NCBI GenBank assembly: GCA_003176045.1
Contig: PSRM01000182.1
Location: 1 to 64,000, forward strand
DNA length: 64,000 bases
DNA from: Verrucomicrobiota bacterium
GTDB taxonomy: Bacteria > Verrucomicrobiota > Verrucomicrobiia > Limisphaerales > UBA8199
Direction of reading: 5' to 3'
The position numbers were made by a program, and so were the translations under genes. Of the stretch, positions 17,501 to 26,135 are shown piece by piece. Under the pieces are notes generated by a model that saw nothing but the letters and a program-made list of their open reading frames with translations, made no database searches and had not been told where the DNA came from. Every line of letters begins with the position of its first letter. The stretch's first letter is position 1.

Positions 17501-18492
17501 CCATCGTTTCGAAGCGCCAGCGTATGCAGGGCTTGCGCGGAAATTAATATCACGTTGGTGAGATTGGCGGGAACATTTGTTAAGGTCCAACCAATTGCCG
17601 GGAAATTATACCCCCACGCCGTCACAGTGCCGTTTGTGAATAGCGCAACATCGTGATACCAGCCAGCGGCAACCATGGCAACTCCGGTAAGATTCGTGGG
17701 CACTGCGCCTTCTCCGTAGTAATTGGCACCCCACGCGACAACCGTGCCGTCGGTTTTTACCGCAAGGCTTTGTCCGCCGCCGCCCGCCACTTGCAATGCA
17801 TTGGTCAGGCCGAACGGCACGTCGCACTGAGCCGCTACGTCATTGCCGATACCTACAGTCATGGTTTTTGAGGGCTTTGCAAGAATGTAATATGCCTGAT
17901 TGGGCGGCTGGTTTGAGAAGGTGTATCTGTTCGAGGTGTAACCGATTCCGAGCCACGACCATTGAGACACGCTCTGCGTTATGTTCGTGCTCGTCAAAAT
18001 ATCGTAGGGCACATTATTGGTGCCTCCAGCGATGCTGAAGCTTGCGACCGTGGCCGAGCCATTGGTGAAGGCCGCCATGTTCGTGAGATACACCGGATTG
18101 CCATAGGCGATGTAGCTGTTGAGGATGCTGCTTGCCATGATTCCGGGACTGCCAGTGAGCAGCGCGTCCGCTTCTGCTTCGGCTTCAAGTTCGTCATAGT
18201 TTACATCAAGGTCATCCAGAATGTAGGTGCCATCAGCGAGAAGCCAGCAGGGCACGGCAACCGCGTTGCAAGGAGCCGGGCATAACCTGACGCCAAACTG
18301 AGCAGAAAAGAAAGTCGCGTACGGAGGGAGTTGGTCAGCAGGAATGAGCGTCGTGGTCTCGGCGGCTTCAATCGCCGCTTGCAGGGCTAACGCGTCGGGA
18401 GTTAGAGGCGGCAAGGTAAAAGCGAGAGCCGGATTGAATGGTGATAAAAAAATAAGTGCTGCGATAGCGATGCGGATTCTGAGCTTTGTCAT
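14587..18492 (-). CDS. Secreted RCC1-repeat / Ig-like protein with TIGR03790-like C-terminal domain
   Basis: 1301 residues with a signal peptide (IRIAIAALIFLSPFNPALAF). After an N-terminal region of about 220 residues come RCC1-type propeller repeats (VVAWGxNxxGQxxVPxxLTNV ... ALLxDGTV), about residues 225-490. Two Ig-like domains follow (PVDQYVIAGSNVTFTSRGSG; about 490-660), then a second RCC1 block (about 660-930). The last 365 residues begin VDVSKDLLLIYNTNSADSY and contain GYGGTND and HYLSGCETAG. The opening resembles the TIGR03790 family seen in Verrucomicrobia and Planctomycetes ('vvyN.nsp.S..iA.yY...'). The function of that domain is not established. The protein probably acts at the cell surface. 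Confidence 0.8.
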   Translation of the reverse strand: MTKLRIRIAIAALIFLSPFNPALAFTLPPLTPDALALQAAIEAAETTTLIPADQLPPYATFFSAQFGVRLCPAPCNAVAVPCWLLADGTYILDDLDVNYDELEAEAEADALLTGSPGIMASSILNSYIAYGNPVYLTNMAAFTNGSATVASFSIAGGTNNVPYDILTSTNITQSVSQWSWLGIGYTSNRYTFSNQPPNQAYYILAKPSKTMTVGIGNDVAAQCDVPFGLTNALQVAGGGGQSLAVKTDGTVVAWGANYYGEGAVPTNLTGVAMVAAGWYHDVALFTNGTVTAWGYNFPAIGWTLTNVPANLTNVILISAQALHTLALRNDGTVVAWGNSSTGETNIPSGLTNVSAISAGFRFNLAVSNSMVVAWGDNSAGQCNVPAGLTNVVDVEAGPYHSLALLKNGTVVAWGDNVHGETNVPAGLSNVVAIAAGGDPDIEKAYSMALKSDGTVVVWGDDDTVHPFGGLTNVIAIAAGADHALAIRTRTQAPVITLEPVDQYVIAGSNVTFTSRGSGLDGVNYQWQTNGVNLTGATNASLTLTNVQADGDFNVLISDSFGAILSSNVHVYVVTPPAIVSQTTLSSQLVLAPTLLNLSIDASAVGEFNGFPLSYRWQFNGTNVPGITSSNWTFAAVNSGTYSVTVSNAIGTTNASWLVTVILPGGVLGWGSNTNGQLNVPSHMTNVLSIAAGKAHGVVALETGAVTNWGSYWTGTNYIAATPPPTLTNAVVVAAGTRHDLALLSDGTVTAWGLDDSGQTDVPAGLTNATAISAGGQQSLVLKNDGTVVQWGQTNALVPAGLTNVTAIASGTNFHLALLSNSTVVAWGVNDSGQTNVPLGVSNVVAIAAAGSHALALKVDGTLLAWGALTNIPVGLSNVMNVAAGEGNSVALKNDGTVVVWGDNSFGQTNGIVGLGSVKFVVAGGDFCAAIQLSPFVQYPVDVSKDLLLIYNTNSADSYNVLTYYLQNRPFVGGANLLGIGYTNAQTTNVNQSGYYEIIDPVTFTNNILAAAQTWLRANPTKRPQYVILFPSVPSIVFTNTQIGAYPWTFPAPVIQLQSVQCFFRFGGVSTTWNPFVTSINMDGYGGTNDCIAYINKLAYFGMTYSPGKLIIRPSERGYGGTNYLVDDVNNLYCGDPWVPPTTNGLASAGVPPAAIHYLSGCETAGDLPHATNASNVAGYIGWGAHSSLGNDYPFNGVVQWSGDSGWWIIRTEESYNGERTMYGQGIFLKWYASNAFGGTNYSNTPIGGPTYTDEPGAAATDNALFFNLWASHKNLAICSWNSWNLVSVPHLQVVGDPFVTK

Positions 18493-19016
18493 GTTGTCTT
18501 AGCGGTCTATACCCCTTGCGCCGTGGGGCTGAAAACTTGCTCACGGGGCAGGGTTAAAGATCAATGGTTGCTGTTGATGTTCCCGAGCGCCTGGGAACGA
18601 GATGGCAGTGCAGGAGATTTAGGAAACCATCCTCCAACGCCACCAAAGTGAATCTATAATTATTTTGACAATAATTGCCAAGAAAAATTTTCCTGGAAAT
18701 ATTTTTTCCTCACGGCTGCAACACTGCCTGATAATATCGCTGCCCGTTCGTCGCCGGATCGTAATAAGTGTAAGGAGCGTTGAGATAGACATTGGTAAGT
18801 GCCGTCCAGGTAGCGGGGTTTGCCATTGCCGGTGTGTAGTCCAGCCGATACATGCCGTTGCTCGGCGGGGTGAAGCGCATGCCGAAATAGAAATGCTCGG
18901 TAATTACGCATACTTTTGATACACAAGCCATTCCCTTACGGGGCAGGGTGTGGGATCCGAAATCCGGAATCGGTTAGAGCCGTGTGACGTTTACCGCTAG
19001 TCTGGTGTCCGCTACA
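18493..19016. other. Intergenic region with a gene remnant
   Basis: This 524-bp gap between the RCC1 protein start and the LuxR-type regulator stop holds the remnant at 18710-18931. A short similar string flanks it (CACGGGGCAGGGTT near 18542, TACGGGGCAGGGTG near 18936). No other gene is recognised. Confidence 0.5.
18710..18931 (-). pseudogene. C-terminal remnant of a secreted protein
   Basis: The 73-codon frame ends MYRLDYTPAMANPATWTALTNVYLNAPYTYYDPATNGQRYYQAVLQP. This is the short C-terminal 'measured-value' domain that closes many verrucomicrobial exported proteins (compare SHYDVLTSTNFQTWTTLTSLTL ... FYRARLSP at the end of the 62021 gene). No signal peptide or larger body precedes it, so it is most likely the surviving 3' end of a deleted gene. 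Confidence 0.5.
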
Positions 19017-19670
19017 CTACAGCTCGTTGCGGTGGTCCATGGCGAATTGCAGCAGGCGGTTGGGGCCGTGCAAATCGAGCTTCGTGCAGATATTGCGGCG
19101 GTGGGTGCTGACGGTGGCTTCGCTGATAAAAAGTTCCGAGGCGATCTCGCGGCTGGTTTTATTCGCGGCGACCCGGCGCAAGACCTCACGCTCCATCCGG
19201 GTGAGCGACAGAATGCCAGGGACCGCCTGCTCCAATTGCTGGCCGGCCTTGCGCCACCTCACCAGGTAAGAGGAAACCTGGGGGCTGAGATAAGTTTCCC
19301 CGGCGGCCACGGCGCTGAGGCAATCGAACAGCTCGGTGCTGAGGTTATCCTTGAGGATGTAGCCCTGAACGCCGGAGTCCATCGCCTCGCGGAAAAGGCC
19401 CTCCTCCTTGTGCATGGTGAGCATGACTACCGGCACCGCTATGCGTTCGCGCTTCAGAGCGCTCATCAAATCCAGGCCGCTGCCCTGAGCCAGCTTCATG
19501 TCGGTCAGGATGAGATCAGGGCGGAGTTGGCGGACCAGGGCCAGAGCGGACGATGGGTCGGCAGCTTCACCCACGACCGTATAATCACGGGAACGGCTAA
19601 GCACGCGCAGCAGCCCTTCGCGGAAAATGGGGTGATCTTCCACGATCAGGATTCGCACAGTCGTTGGCAT
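19017..19670 (-). CDS. LuxR/NarL-family response regulator
   Basis: 217 residues: an N-terminal receiver (VRILIVEDHPIFREG; LILTDMKLAQGSGLDLM with the phospho-Asp near residue 56; PVVMLTMHKEEGLFREAM; GYILKD) and a C-terminal LuxR-type helix-turn-helix (LTRMEREVLRRVAANKTSREIASELFISEATVSTHRRNICTKL). It should be a DNA-binding transcription regulator activated by phosphorylation. The next gene upstream, separated by 326 bp of repeats, is a HisKA_3-type histidine kinase, the kinase class that normally pairs with NarL-type regulators. A cognate pair is therefore very likely, although the repeat-rich gap is unusual. Confidence 0.93.
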   Translation of the reverse strand: MPTTVRILIVEDHPIFREGLLRVLSRSRDYTVVGEAADPSSALALVRQLRPDLILTDMKLAQGSGLDLMSALKRERIAVPVVMLTMHKEEGLFREAMDSGVQGYILKDNLSTELFDCLSAVAAGETYLSPQVSSYLVRWRKAGQQLEQAVPGILSLTRMEREVLRRVAANKTSREIASELFISEATVSTHRRNICTKLDLHGPNRLLQFAMDHRNEL

Positions 19671-19692
19671 ATCAATTTCAAACCACAGATGA

Positions 19693-19873
19693 ACCCAGCG
19701 TGGCGGAGCCGCAACCGAAGGGTTAAATAGGTTAAATGAGTTAAATGGTTAAATGGGTTACAAGGGTTACATTGGAAAATTTGCGCGGCTTGCGAGAACT
19801 GTCATGCATAGTAGTGCATAGTAGTACGGATGAACACGGATACACCCAGCGCGGCGGAGCCGCAGCCGAAGAT
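19693..19873. repeat. Direct repeat flanking a period-9 array
   Basis: A GCGGCGGAGCCGCAGCCGAA-type sequence occurs at about 19693-19720 and again at about 19846-19873, both preceded by 'gatgaac'. Between them lies the 9-bp array TTAAATAGG, TTAAATGAG, TTAAATGG, TTAAATGGG, TTACAAGGG, TTACATTGG (19723-19775). The region carries no gene. Confidence 0.65.
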
Positions 19874-19890
19874 AGACAGATTCATTGAAG

Positions 19891-19924
19891 GACAGAATCA
19901 TTTTCAACCAGAAATGATTCTGTC
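19891..19924. repeat. GACAGAATCATTT hairpin
   Basis: A perfect 13-bp inverted repeat, GACAGAATCATTT (19891-19903) and AAATGATTCTGTC (19912-19924), with an 8-base loop and further half copies on both sides (ATGATTCTGTC at about 19930). It lies between the histidine kinase stop and the response regulator start. It may attenuate or process the transcript. Confidence 0.65.
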
Positions 19925-19996
19925 CTGCCATGATTCTGTCTCAATGTTCACTCGCCGCGGCTTACAATCCACCACTCACAATTCACCACTCACTAG

Positions 19997-22900
19997 TCAC
20001 TTTGTCTTAAGTGGCAATCTGGCTTCAACCAGCGTGCCGGAACCTGGCTGGGAGTGAATTGTAATCTGTCCGCCGAGCAGCCGCACACGATCATTCATTC
20101 CGGCCAACCCCATGCCATGGATTTTTCCAGCGCCGGACTGATGGCTGGCCGGATCGAAACCTTCGCCATTATCACGGACCCGGCAGTGCAAAAAACCGTC
20201 TTCGGACCAGGCGCGCACTTCGACAAAACTGGCGCGGGCATGTTTGACGACGTTGTTCAAACTTTCCTGGACCAAACGATAGAGGTGGATTTCCGCTTCC
20301 GGGGCCAATAGACCATCCAGTGGCTCGAATTGCGCCGACAAACGCAGGTCCGCGGGTTCGACTGCCAAACGGACAGCGTGTTCCAAAGCTTTGGTCAATC
20401 CAAGGCGATCCAATTCCGGTGGCCGCAGCGCGTGACTGATGGTGCGCAACTCGTCGAGCGCTTTTGCCGACAGATTGGCAATCGCCGCCAGGTCCTCGCG
20501 CATTTCCTCGGCGGGCGCCGGCGGGGCGCATGCGAGCGAGGCTGTGTTCTTGATGACGAGCAGGTTTTGGCCAAGGCCATCGTGCAACTCGCCCGCAATG
20601 CGCTTGCGCTCCTGCTCCTGCGACTCGATGAGCCGGCGGGAGAAATTCTGTTGGGCGGCGCGTTGCGCTTCAAGCCGCGAAACGCGGCGCCAGTAGGTGC
20701 CGACAACCATGCCGACGATGGCCAGCGCCGAGAGACCTCGAAACACAGCGGTTTGATGCCACGCGGGCAACACAACGAACGGCAGCGCTGCGCCCGTTTC
20801 GTTCCAGAAGCCGTCACAATTGGCTGCGAGCACCGTGAAATTGTAGTGGCCGGGGCCCAGGTGTGGGTAATAAGCGGCGCGGCGCGTGCCGGCCTCGAAC
20901 CAATCCTTATCTACTGGCGCCAGCCGGTATTTGAAGGAGAGCCGTTCCGAATTGACGAAGCTTAGCCCGCTGTACTGAATTTCGATGTCAGCTTTGCCCG
21001 GCGGAACCCGCAACGGGCCCTCGATCGACTGCGGCTGACGGTCCACCACAAACGCTTCGATAACCACCGGAGGCGGGTTGGTATTGATGACCAACGATGC
21101 CGGGTCAATCACCGCCACGCCTTCCTGGGTGGGAAACCACAGCTTGCCGTCACGCGTTTTCACACCTGCGGGCGAGCGCCCGCCATTGCACTCGCTGGTG
21201 AGCATGCCGTCGTTCCTGCCATAGGCAACAGAATTGATCGAGCGGCGGCGGCCTTCCGCAAACTCGTTCAGTTCGCGTTTGCGAACCCGGTAAATCCCGT
21301 GGGAGGAACTCATCCAGAGATTGCCGGCTGCATCCTCAAGGATTTGGAACACACCATCATCGAACATCCCCTCTCGGGTCGTGTAGCGGGTAAAGCGGTC
21401 CTGCTTTAAGCGCGCCAATCCTCCATCCGTGGTCCCGATCCAGAGTGTGCCATCCGTATCTGCGTACAGCGCGCACACATGGTCGCTCGGTAATCCCTCC
21501 TTTTCCGTCCAGTTGGTAAATCGGCCTTTTGTTATTCTCGTCAAACCGGACTGGCTGCCGATCCACATTGAGCCGCCTGCGTCTTCAGTGATTACGGAAA
21601 TGGTTTCTCCGCAGAAACCGTCCCGGTTTGTATAGCTGGATAATTCGCCATTTCGGTAAGACCATAATCCGTGTTCGCCGCCGAACCATAGGACACCGGC
21701 ATGGTCCTCATAGAAGGCGTTGACGCACTGGTTGGTTAATGGCACCGGGACATCTGCCAGATCGAGCCGGTCGCCCTGCAAAATGCCGACCCCTGCCACC
21801 CAGCTAAACCACAAGCGGCCAGTTCGGTCCTGGCCCAACGCCGTCGCCTCGAATCGCATCCCTCCCAGACCGAAGTTTGTCACCGTGCCGGCCTGGATGC
21901 GCGCCAGTCCCTGTCCCCAGAAGCCAAGCCAGACCGCTCCTGCGCGGTCCTCCAATACGGGGTAAATGTTGGGTGCGCGCAGCCCTTCCTGCATCGAGAA
22001 AACATTGGCGATTTGCTTGCGCGCGCGGAAGAGTCCACAGCCAACCGTTCCGATCCATAGATTGCCCTCCCGGTCCTCGAACAAAACCGTGATGCCACTC
22101 TTGAACGGATTGTTTCCTTGTGGCAGTGGACTGGAGGATTGGGTGTTCGCGGAAGGATAACCGGTGAACACACCGTCCTTCAGCCGACCCAGCCACGGGC
22201 CCGCGGCGCCAATCCATACGTTGCCGGTGCGATCCTCACAGGCGATGAACTTATCCCAGGTGGCCAATATCTCGCGCGGCAAGCCGTCTGGCTGCCCGTA
22301 AATCTTCACGACCTTGCCCTCCCGAACCTTCACCAACTCCCCGCGCTCGGTCGCCAGCCACCAATTCTCGTATTGATCCGGGATCAGAAAGGTGACGCGG
22401 CTCGACGCCTCTTTCTCGACGCTAAAGGTCGTGAGTTTTCCGCGACTGAATACGTGGAACCGGTCTCCAACTTTCGCCCAAAAAATTCCCGCCGCTCTTC
22501 CCCGGAATGGCACGTTCGGCAGCGCTGCTCCATTGGCTTGCAGCGCAGGCCGAACGCGGCCATCCCTTAATTGCAGCACCTGACCACCAACACCGGCCCA
22601 AAGGTTTCCTTTTTCGTCACCCGAGATCGAGTCCACACTCCCGGCTGGCAGTCCCTCAGCAGTGCCAAATACACTGAATTTTCCGTTTTGGTAGCGGATC
22701 AACCCACCTTCGACCAGTCCGATCCAAAGAGCCCCCTCGCAGTCCTCGTACAGCACCAACACACGATTGGACGGAAGGGCCGGCGTATTGGCGCGGTTAA
22801 ACACCGTGAAGCGAACACCATCGAAGCGAGCCAGCCCATCGAGCGTGCCCACCCATAGATAACCATCGCGCGTTTGAACAATTGCGCGCACGTCGTTTCG

Positions 22901-23137
22901 CGGCAAACCCGAATCTGACGTCCACACGTCGAACCGATATTCGGCTAACACGGTGCAGGTTGCCAGGAACAACGCGCAAATCGCCAGACGCCACCAACAT
23001 CTGAGGGCTGTTGCTCGACGTTTGGTTCTAGTGGCGGCCACTGATCGAATTCTAACTCTGCGACTTTCGAGCGGAAGGAAAAAGAGTTCCAGAGCTGCCG
23101 CGGAGGCACATCTTAATTGTACCGTTAACCTGGACAT
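19997..23137 (-). CDS. Two-component-propeller sensor histidine kinase (HisKA_3)
   Basis: About 1046 residues from ATG 23137 (GTG 23146 is the track start). After a signal anchor (WWRLAICALFLATCTVLA) come about a dozen Reg_prop blades of the type DGYLWVGTLDGLARFDG / GNLWIGTVGCGLFR (residues 60-680), forming periplasmic propellers. A Y_Y_Y domain follows (about 710-780, LSFKYRLAPVDKDWFEAG). A transmembrane helix lies near residue 800. The HisKA_3 dimerisation domain is RRLIESQEQERKRIAGELHDGLGQNL, with the phospho-His in ELHDGLGQ. The HATPase domain has NNVVKHARA, DNGEGFDP and GMGLAGMNDRVRLLGG. It probably senses an extracellular ligand, as do hybrid two-component polysaccharide sensors, and phosphorylates the LuxR-type regulator downstream. 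Confidence 0.93.
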   Translation of the reverse strand: MSRLTVQLRCASAAALELFFLPLESRRVRIRSVAATRTKRRATALRCWWRLAICALFLATCTVLAEYRFDVWTSDSGLPRNDVRAIVQTRDGYLWVGTLDGLARFDGVRFTVFNRANTPALPSNRVLVLYEDCEGALWIGLVEGGLIRYQNGKFSVFGTAEGLPAGSVDSISGDEKGNLWAGVGGQVLQLRDGRVRPALQANGAALPNVPFRGRAAGIFWAKVGDRFHVFSRGKLTTFSVEKEASSRVTFLIPDQYENWWLATERGELVKVREGKVVKIYGQPDGLPREILATWDKFIACEDRTGNVWIGAAGPWLGRLKDGVFTGYPSANTQSSSPLPQGNNPFKSGITVLFEDREGNLWIGTVGCGLFRARKQIANVFSMQEGLRAPNIYPVLEDRAGAVWLGFWGQGLARIQAGTVTNFGLGGMRFEATALGQDRTGRLWFSWVAGVGILQGDRLDLADVPVPLTNQCVNAFYEDHAGVLWFGGEHGLWSYRNGELSSYTNRDGFCGETISVITEDAGGSMWIGSQSGLTRITKGRFTNWTEKEGLPSDHVCALYADTDGTLWIGTTDGGLARLKQDRFTRYTTREGMFDDGVFQILEDAAGNLWMSSSHGIYRVRKRELNEFAEGRRRSINSVAYGRNDGMLTSECNGGRSPAGVKTRDGKLWFPTQEGVAVIDPASLVINTNPPPVVIEAFVVDRQPQSIEGPLRVPPGKADIEIQYSGLSFVNSERLSFKYRLAPVDKDWFEAGTRRAAYYPHLGPGHYNFTVLAANCDGFWNETGAALPFVVLPAWHQTAVFRGLSALAIVGMVVGTYWRRVSRLEAQRAAQQNFSRRLIESQEQERKRIAGELHDGLGQNLLVIKNTASLACAPPAPAEEMREDLAAIANLSAKALDELRTISHALRPPELDRLGLTKALEHAVRLAVEPADLRLSAQFEPLDGLLAPEAEIHLYRLVQESLNNVVKHARASFVEVRAWSEDGFLHCRVRDNGEGFDPASHQSGAGKIHGMGLAGMNDRVRLLGGQITIHSQPGSGTLVEARLPLKTK

Positions 23138-23149
23138 TTCCCTCACGAG

Positions 23150-23260
23150 CGCCGGGTGAGGGCACCCGGCCTACAGGCGCAGCGCTTTGGACATGCAGGC
23201 CGAGTGCCCTCACCCGGCGCTTTGGGCATGTAGGCCGGGTGCCCTCACCCGGCGCTTTGG
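23150..23260. repeat. 35-bp palindromic tandem repeat
   Basis: A unit beginning GCGCTTTGG and containing GGTGCCCTCACCCG is present at 23182-23216 and 23217-23251, with a third partial copy from 23252. An inverted half copy (CGCCGGGTGAGGGCACCCGG) lies at about 23150-23170. A related sequence occurs inside the VWA gene near 49597-49628 (GCGCCCGGTGAAGGCACCGG). Confidence 0.75.
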
Positions 23261-23521
23261 GCACGTGCTCCAAGCAGTAACGGGACTTTCAAGATATGCC
23301 CCAAGGGGGCGGGGACGGCCTCGTCCCAGCAATGTCCGGGGGGAAGCACGACGGCCCTCTGCCGTTGTTCGCCTTCGAGGGCCGTCTCTGGCAGGCGGGA
23401 AACAACAAAAACCGCCTGCGACTCTGAATTAAGTTAGCCCAATGCGGCGAGAGTGGCCATGGGGCGAATGGCTGAGTTGAGATTACTGACCCGCCTCCGC
23501 CCCGCTACGGCGCGGCAAGCC

Positions 23522-23598
23522 ACTGACCACCGACCACTGACTACGGACTACGGACTACGGACTCGACGAAGTTCTCGACAAAGTTCTCGACAAAGTTG
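23522..23598. repeat. Adjacent heptamer and dodecamer arrays
   Basis: From 23522 the units ACTGACC, ACCGACC, ACTGACT, ACGGACT (x3) run in one 7-bp phase. They are followed directly by three 12-bp units GTTCTCGACAAA/GTTCTCGACGAA. The array lies just downstream of the hybrid kinase stop. Confidence 0.8.
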
Positions 23599-23612
23599 CC
23601 CCTTCCCGCGGA

Positions 23613-26135
23613 TCACCCCTTGCCAACAGTGGCCAGGCGGCCGAGGATTTCGCGCAGTTCACGGACGCGCGGGGGCTTGCTCAGGAGGCCGTCCACGTGC
23701 TCGGGGATGTCGCCATCGGCGCGCATGAAGGCGCCCCAGCCAGTGAGCATCACGATCGGTGTGCGCGGCGATTCAGCTTTTAAAGTTTTGGCGACCTGCC
23801 GGCCATCTACAAAGGGCATGCCCAGATCGGTGATGATAACGTCGAAGCTGCGATTGCGTTCGGCCGCCACGCGGAAAGCATCAATGCCGGTTTGGCCGCC
23901 ATCGGCTGTTTGCACGGTGTGGCCATCGGCCTCGAGCACTTCCTTAAGCAGTTCGCGCAGCAGCGGTTCATCATCAATGCACAGGATGCGCAAAGGAGGC
24001 GGTGGAAGGATTTCCTCCGGGTTTTGACCCAGCACCTTTGCTTTTCGAGGCAGAGGCAGGAAGAGCTGAATGCTGGTGCCCTGGCCTAATTGGCTGTTGA
24101 TTTCAATCCGCCCTTCGTGCCGCTCCATAACGCCATAAACCATCGCCAGGCCAAGGCCTGTGCCCCGAGTGCCTTTGGTGGAAAAGAACGGCTCCAGACA
24201 GCGCTGCCGCGTCTCGGTATCCATGCCGATGCCGTTGTCCGCCACTTCGAGAATGGCGTAGGTGGAACCGTCCTGTTCCACGTGAGGCAAAGGACTGAGC
24301 CGGGTGCCGATGAGAACCTGGCCGCCATTTGGCATGGCATCCAGGGCGTTGAGAATAAGGTTAGTCAAGGCTTCCCGCAGTTCGCTTTCGAGTCCGAGGA
24401 TGGCGGGCAACCCGGACGTTAATTGCGTTTGCACTTCGACCATGATGCCTTTGCCCTGCGGGATGTCCCGCCAGCGGGGCCGGGTCATTTCAATGACCTG
24501 TTCGACGAGGCGGTTTAGGTCCACCGGATGAACGGGCTCGCGCTCCTCCCGCCGGCGATAGAACTCGCGCAACCGCGCGACGATGTGGGCGATGTCCTCT
24601 CCGGCCGTGCGAATGTAAGTGAGCTGCTTTATTGCGTTTTGAGAGAGGTCGGGTTCATGCTGCAGGACCATTTGGGAAAAGCCGACCACCGGAGCCAGGG
24701 CATTGTTGATGTCGTGCGCGATGCCGCTGGCCATTTGCCCCAGGGCGCGCAGGCGGTCCTGTTGCATGACCGCCTGTTGGGTTTGGCGCAGTTCGTTGTA
24801 CGCAGTTTCGAGCTGTTGATGCAGGCGGGCCTGGTGGACGGCGAGGGAGACCTGCTCGCTGAGCATGCGCAGGAATTCACATTCGCCGCTGCTGAAGCTG
24901 TCAGGTTCCGAGCGGGCCACAATTAGCAAGCCGAAGAATTTACCCTCGACGGTCAGGGGCGCTTTGACGGTGCAAAAGATGCCAGCGGCAGCAAGATGTT
25001 GGGCCAGTTCGCCGGTGACCTGGCGGGTATCCGGCACATACAGGGTCTTGCCACTCATGCAATGCGCGTGCGCCGAGGCTGTCAATGTCACAAACCCGCC
25101 CTGAATCAAATCGAGTTTAGCTGCGCCTTTGACATCCAATTGCCGGAGGGCGGAAATCTTCAACCGCTCCGAATCCGGTTCGTAAAAGCCGATGAGGCCC
25201 ATGTCCATGTGCAGGTGCTCTTCCAACTGGCGCAGCACAACCTGCTGGATGCGGGTGAGGTCCTGGCGCTCAGAGATGACCTGGGTGATTTTGTTGAGCA
25301 GACTGATGTGGGTTAATTGCTGGCGCATGCCCTGCTGGGCCTGGGCGCGCTCGGCAACTTCCGCTTCGAGCGCCTGAGTGCGTTCCTGGACGCGTTTTTC
25401 GAGTCTGTCATGGGCTTGTTGCAGGGCAGCGTCGCGCGCCTGAATCTGCTCGAGCATTTCGTTAAAGCCACCAATTAACTGGCCCAGTTCGTCATCGCTG
25501 CTTTGTGTGGCGCGCACCGAATAATTTTTCTGCAGGGACACCGAGCGGGCCGTGCCCGCCAGCTCAGATAAGGGCGCCGAAATGACCCGTTGGAGCATCG
25601 CGGACAAGACCAGCGCGACTAGCGAGGAGAGCAGGACGAAAGGCACGATGATCTCGGTGTAGCGCACCAGCCGTTCGCGCCATTCCAGCAAATCGCTTTT
25701 GAGATAGACCTGCCCCAACTCCTCGCCATTAAACACCACCTGGTGGAACAGGACCAGGTGCTTGCGCTCGAACCGGGAACCGTTGGGCTCCGGGCGGCGG
25801 GGGGGAAGATCTTTGCTGGCTACATCGCGTGAATAATGCGCGAAAACCTTTCCCTGCCGATACAGGCAGGCAGTAACAATATGCGGCCGGGCCGCCAGTG
25901 AATGGAGGATTTCCTGCGCGTTGGCATCGTCCCCGAAACGCAACGACGCCGTGCTTTGATTGCCAATCAACTCGGCCAGCGACCCTAGATCGCGGCTCAT
26001 CGAGAGTCGAAACGTGAACAACTCGTAGGCGACGAAAGCCCCCGCCATTAGCAACAGGGCGCAGAGGCTGACGCCCATGATCATGAGCACCAGTTTGCGT
26101 TTGATGGAAAGATTACTCAATGAGCGCCAGATCAT
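23613..26135 (-). CDS. Hybrid histidine kinase with CHASE8-like sensor, HAMP, GAF and C-terminal receiver
   Basis: 840 residues from ATG 26135, which overlaps the upstream gene's stop by 4 bp; the track start at 26234 is too far upstream. TM1 (KLVLMIMGVSLCALLLMAGA) is followed by a periplasmic segment (LAELIGNQSTASLRFGDDANAQEIL) that resembles CHASE8, the sensor of YfiN-type proteins. TM2 (IIVPFVLLSSLVALVLSAML), HAMP and a coiled coil (QARDAALQQAHDRLEKRVQERTQALEAEVAERAQ) follow, then a GAF domain (HISLLNKITQVISERQDLTR ...). HisKA has the phospho-His in ASGIAHDINNALAP, HATPase has DNGIGMD and GTGLGLAMVYG, and the receiver (LRILCIDDEPLLREL; phospho-Asp in VIITDLGMP) ends the protein. It should be regulated by the YfiR-like protein encoded just upstream. 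Confidence 0.92.
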   Translation of the reverse strand: MIWRSLSNLSIKRKLVLMIMGVSLCALLLMAGAFVAYELFTFRLSMSRDLGSLAELIGNQSTASLRFGDDANAQEILHSLAARPHIVTACLYRQGKVFAHYSRDVASKDLPPRRPEPNGSRFERKHLVLFHQVVFNGEELGQVYLKSDLLEWRERLVRYTEIIVPFVLLSSLVALVLSAMLQRVISAPLSELAGTARSVSLQKNYSVRATQSSDDELGQLIGGFNEMLEQIQARDAALQQAHDRLEKRVQERTQALEAEVAERAQAQQGMRQQLTHISLLNKITQVISERQDLTRIQQVVLRQLEEHLHMDMGLIGFYEPDSERLKISALRQLDVKGAAKLDLIQGGFVTLTASAHAHCMSGKTLYVPDTRQVTGELAQHLAAAGIFCTVKAPLTVEGKFFGLLIVARSEPDSFSSGECEFLRMLSEQVSLAVHQARLHQQLETAYNELRQTQQAVMQQDRLRALGQMASGIAHDINNALAPVVGFSQMVLQHEPDLSQNAIKQLTYIRTAGEDIAHIVARLREFYRRREEREPVHPVDLNRLVEQVIEMTRPRWRDIPQGKGIMVEVQTQLTSGLPAILGLESELREALTNLILNALDAMPNGGQVLIGTRLSPLPHVEQDGSTYAILEVADNGIGMDTETRQRCLEPFFSTKGTRGTGLGLAMVYGVMERHEGRIEINSQLGQGTSIQLFLPLPRKAKVLGQNPEEILPPPPLRILCIDDEPLLRELLKEVLEADGHTVQTADGGQTGIDAFRVAAERNRSFDVIITDLGMPFVDGRQVAKTLKAESPRTPIVMLTGWGAFMRADGDIPEHVDGLLSKPPRVRELREILGRLATVGKG

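Larger units (their letters stand above)
23138..23612. other. Repeat-filled intergenic region
   Basis: The 475 bases between two histidine kinase genes contain the 35-bp palindromic tandem (23150-23260), a GC-rich stretch with GGGACGGCCTCGTCCC-type palindromes near 23322-23400, and heptamer/dodecamer arrays (23522-23598). No gene is recognised. Confidence 0.6.

Noticed and set aside
15322-18285. Plus-strand ORFs opposite the RCC1 protein gene
   Set aside because: Antisense shadows without recognisable domains; the minus-strand frame has signal peptide, RCC1 and Ig motifs.
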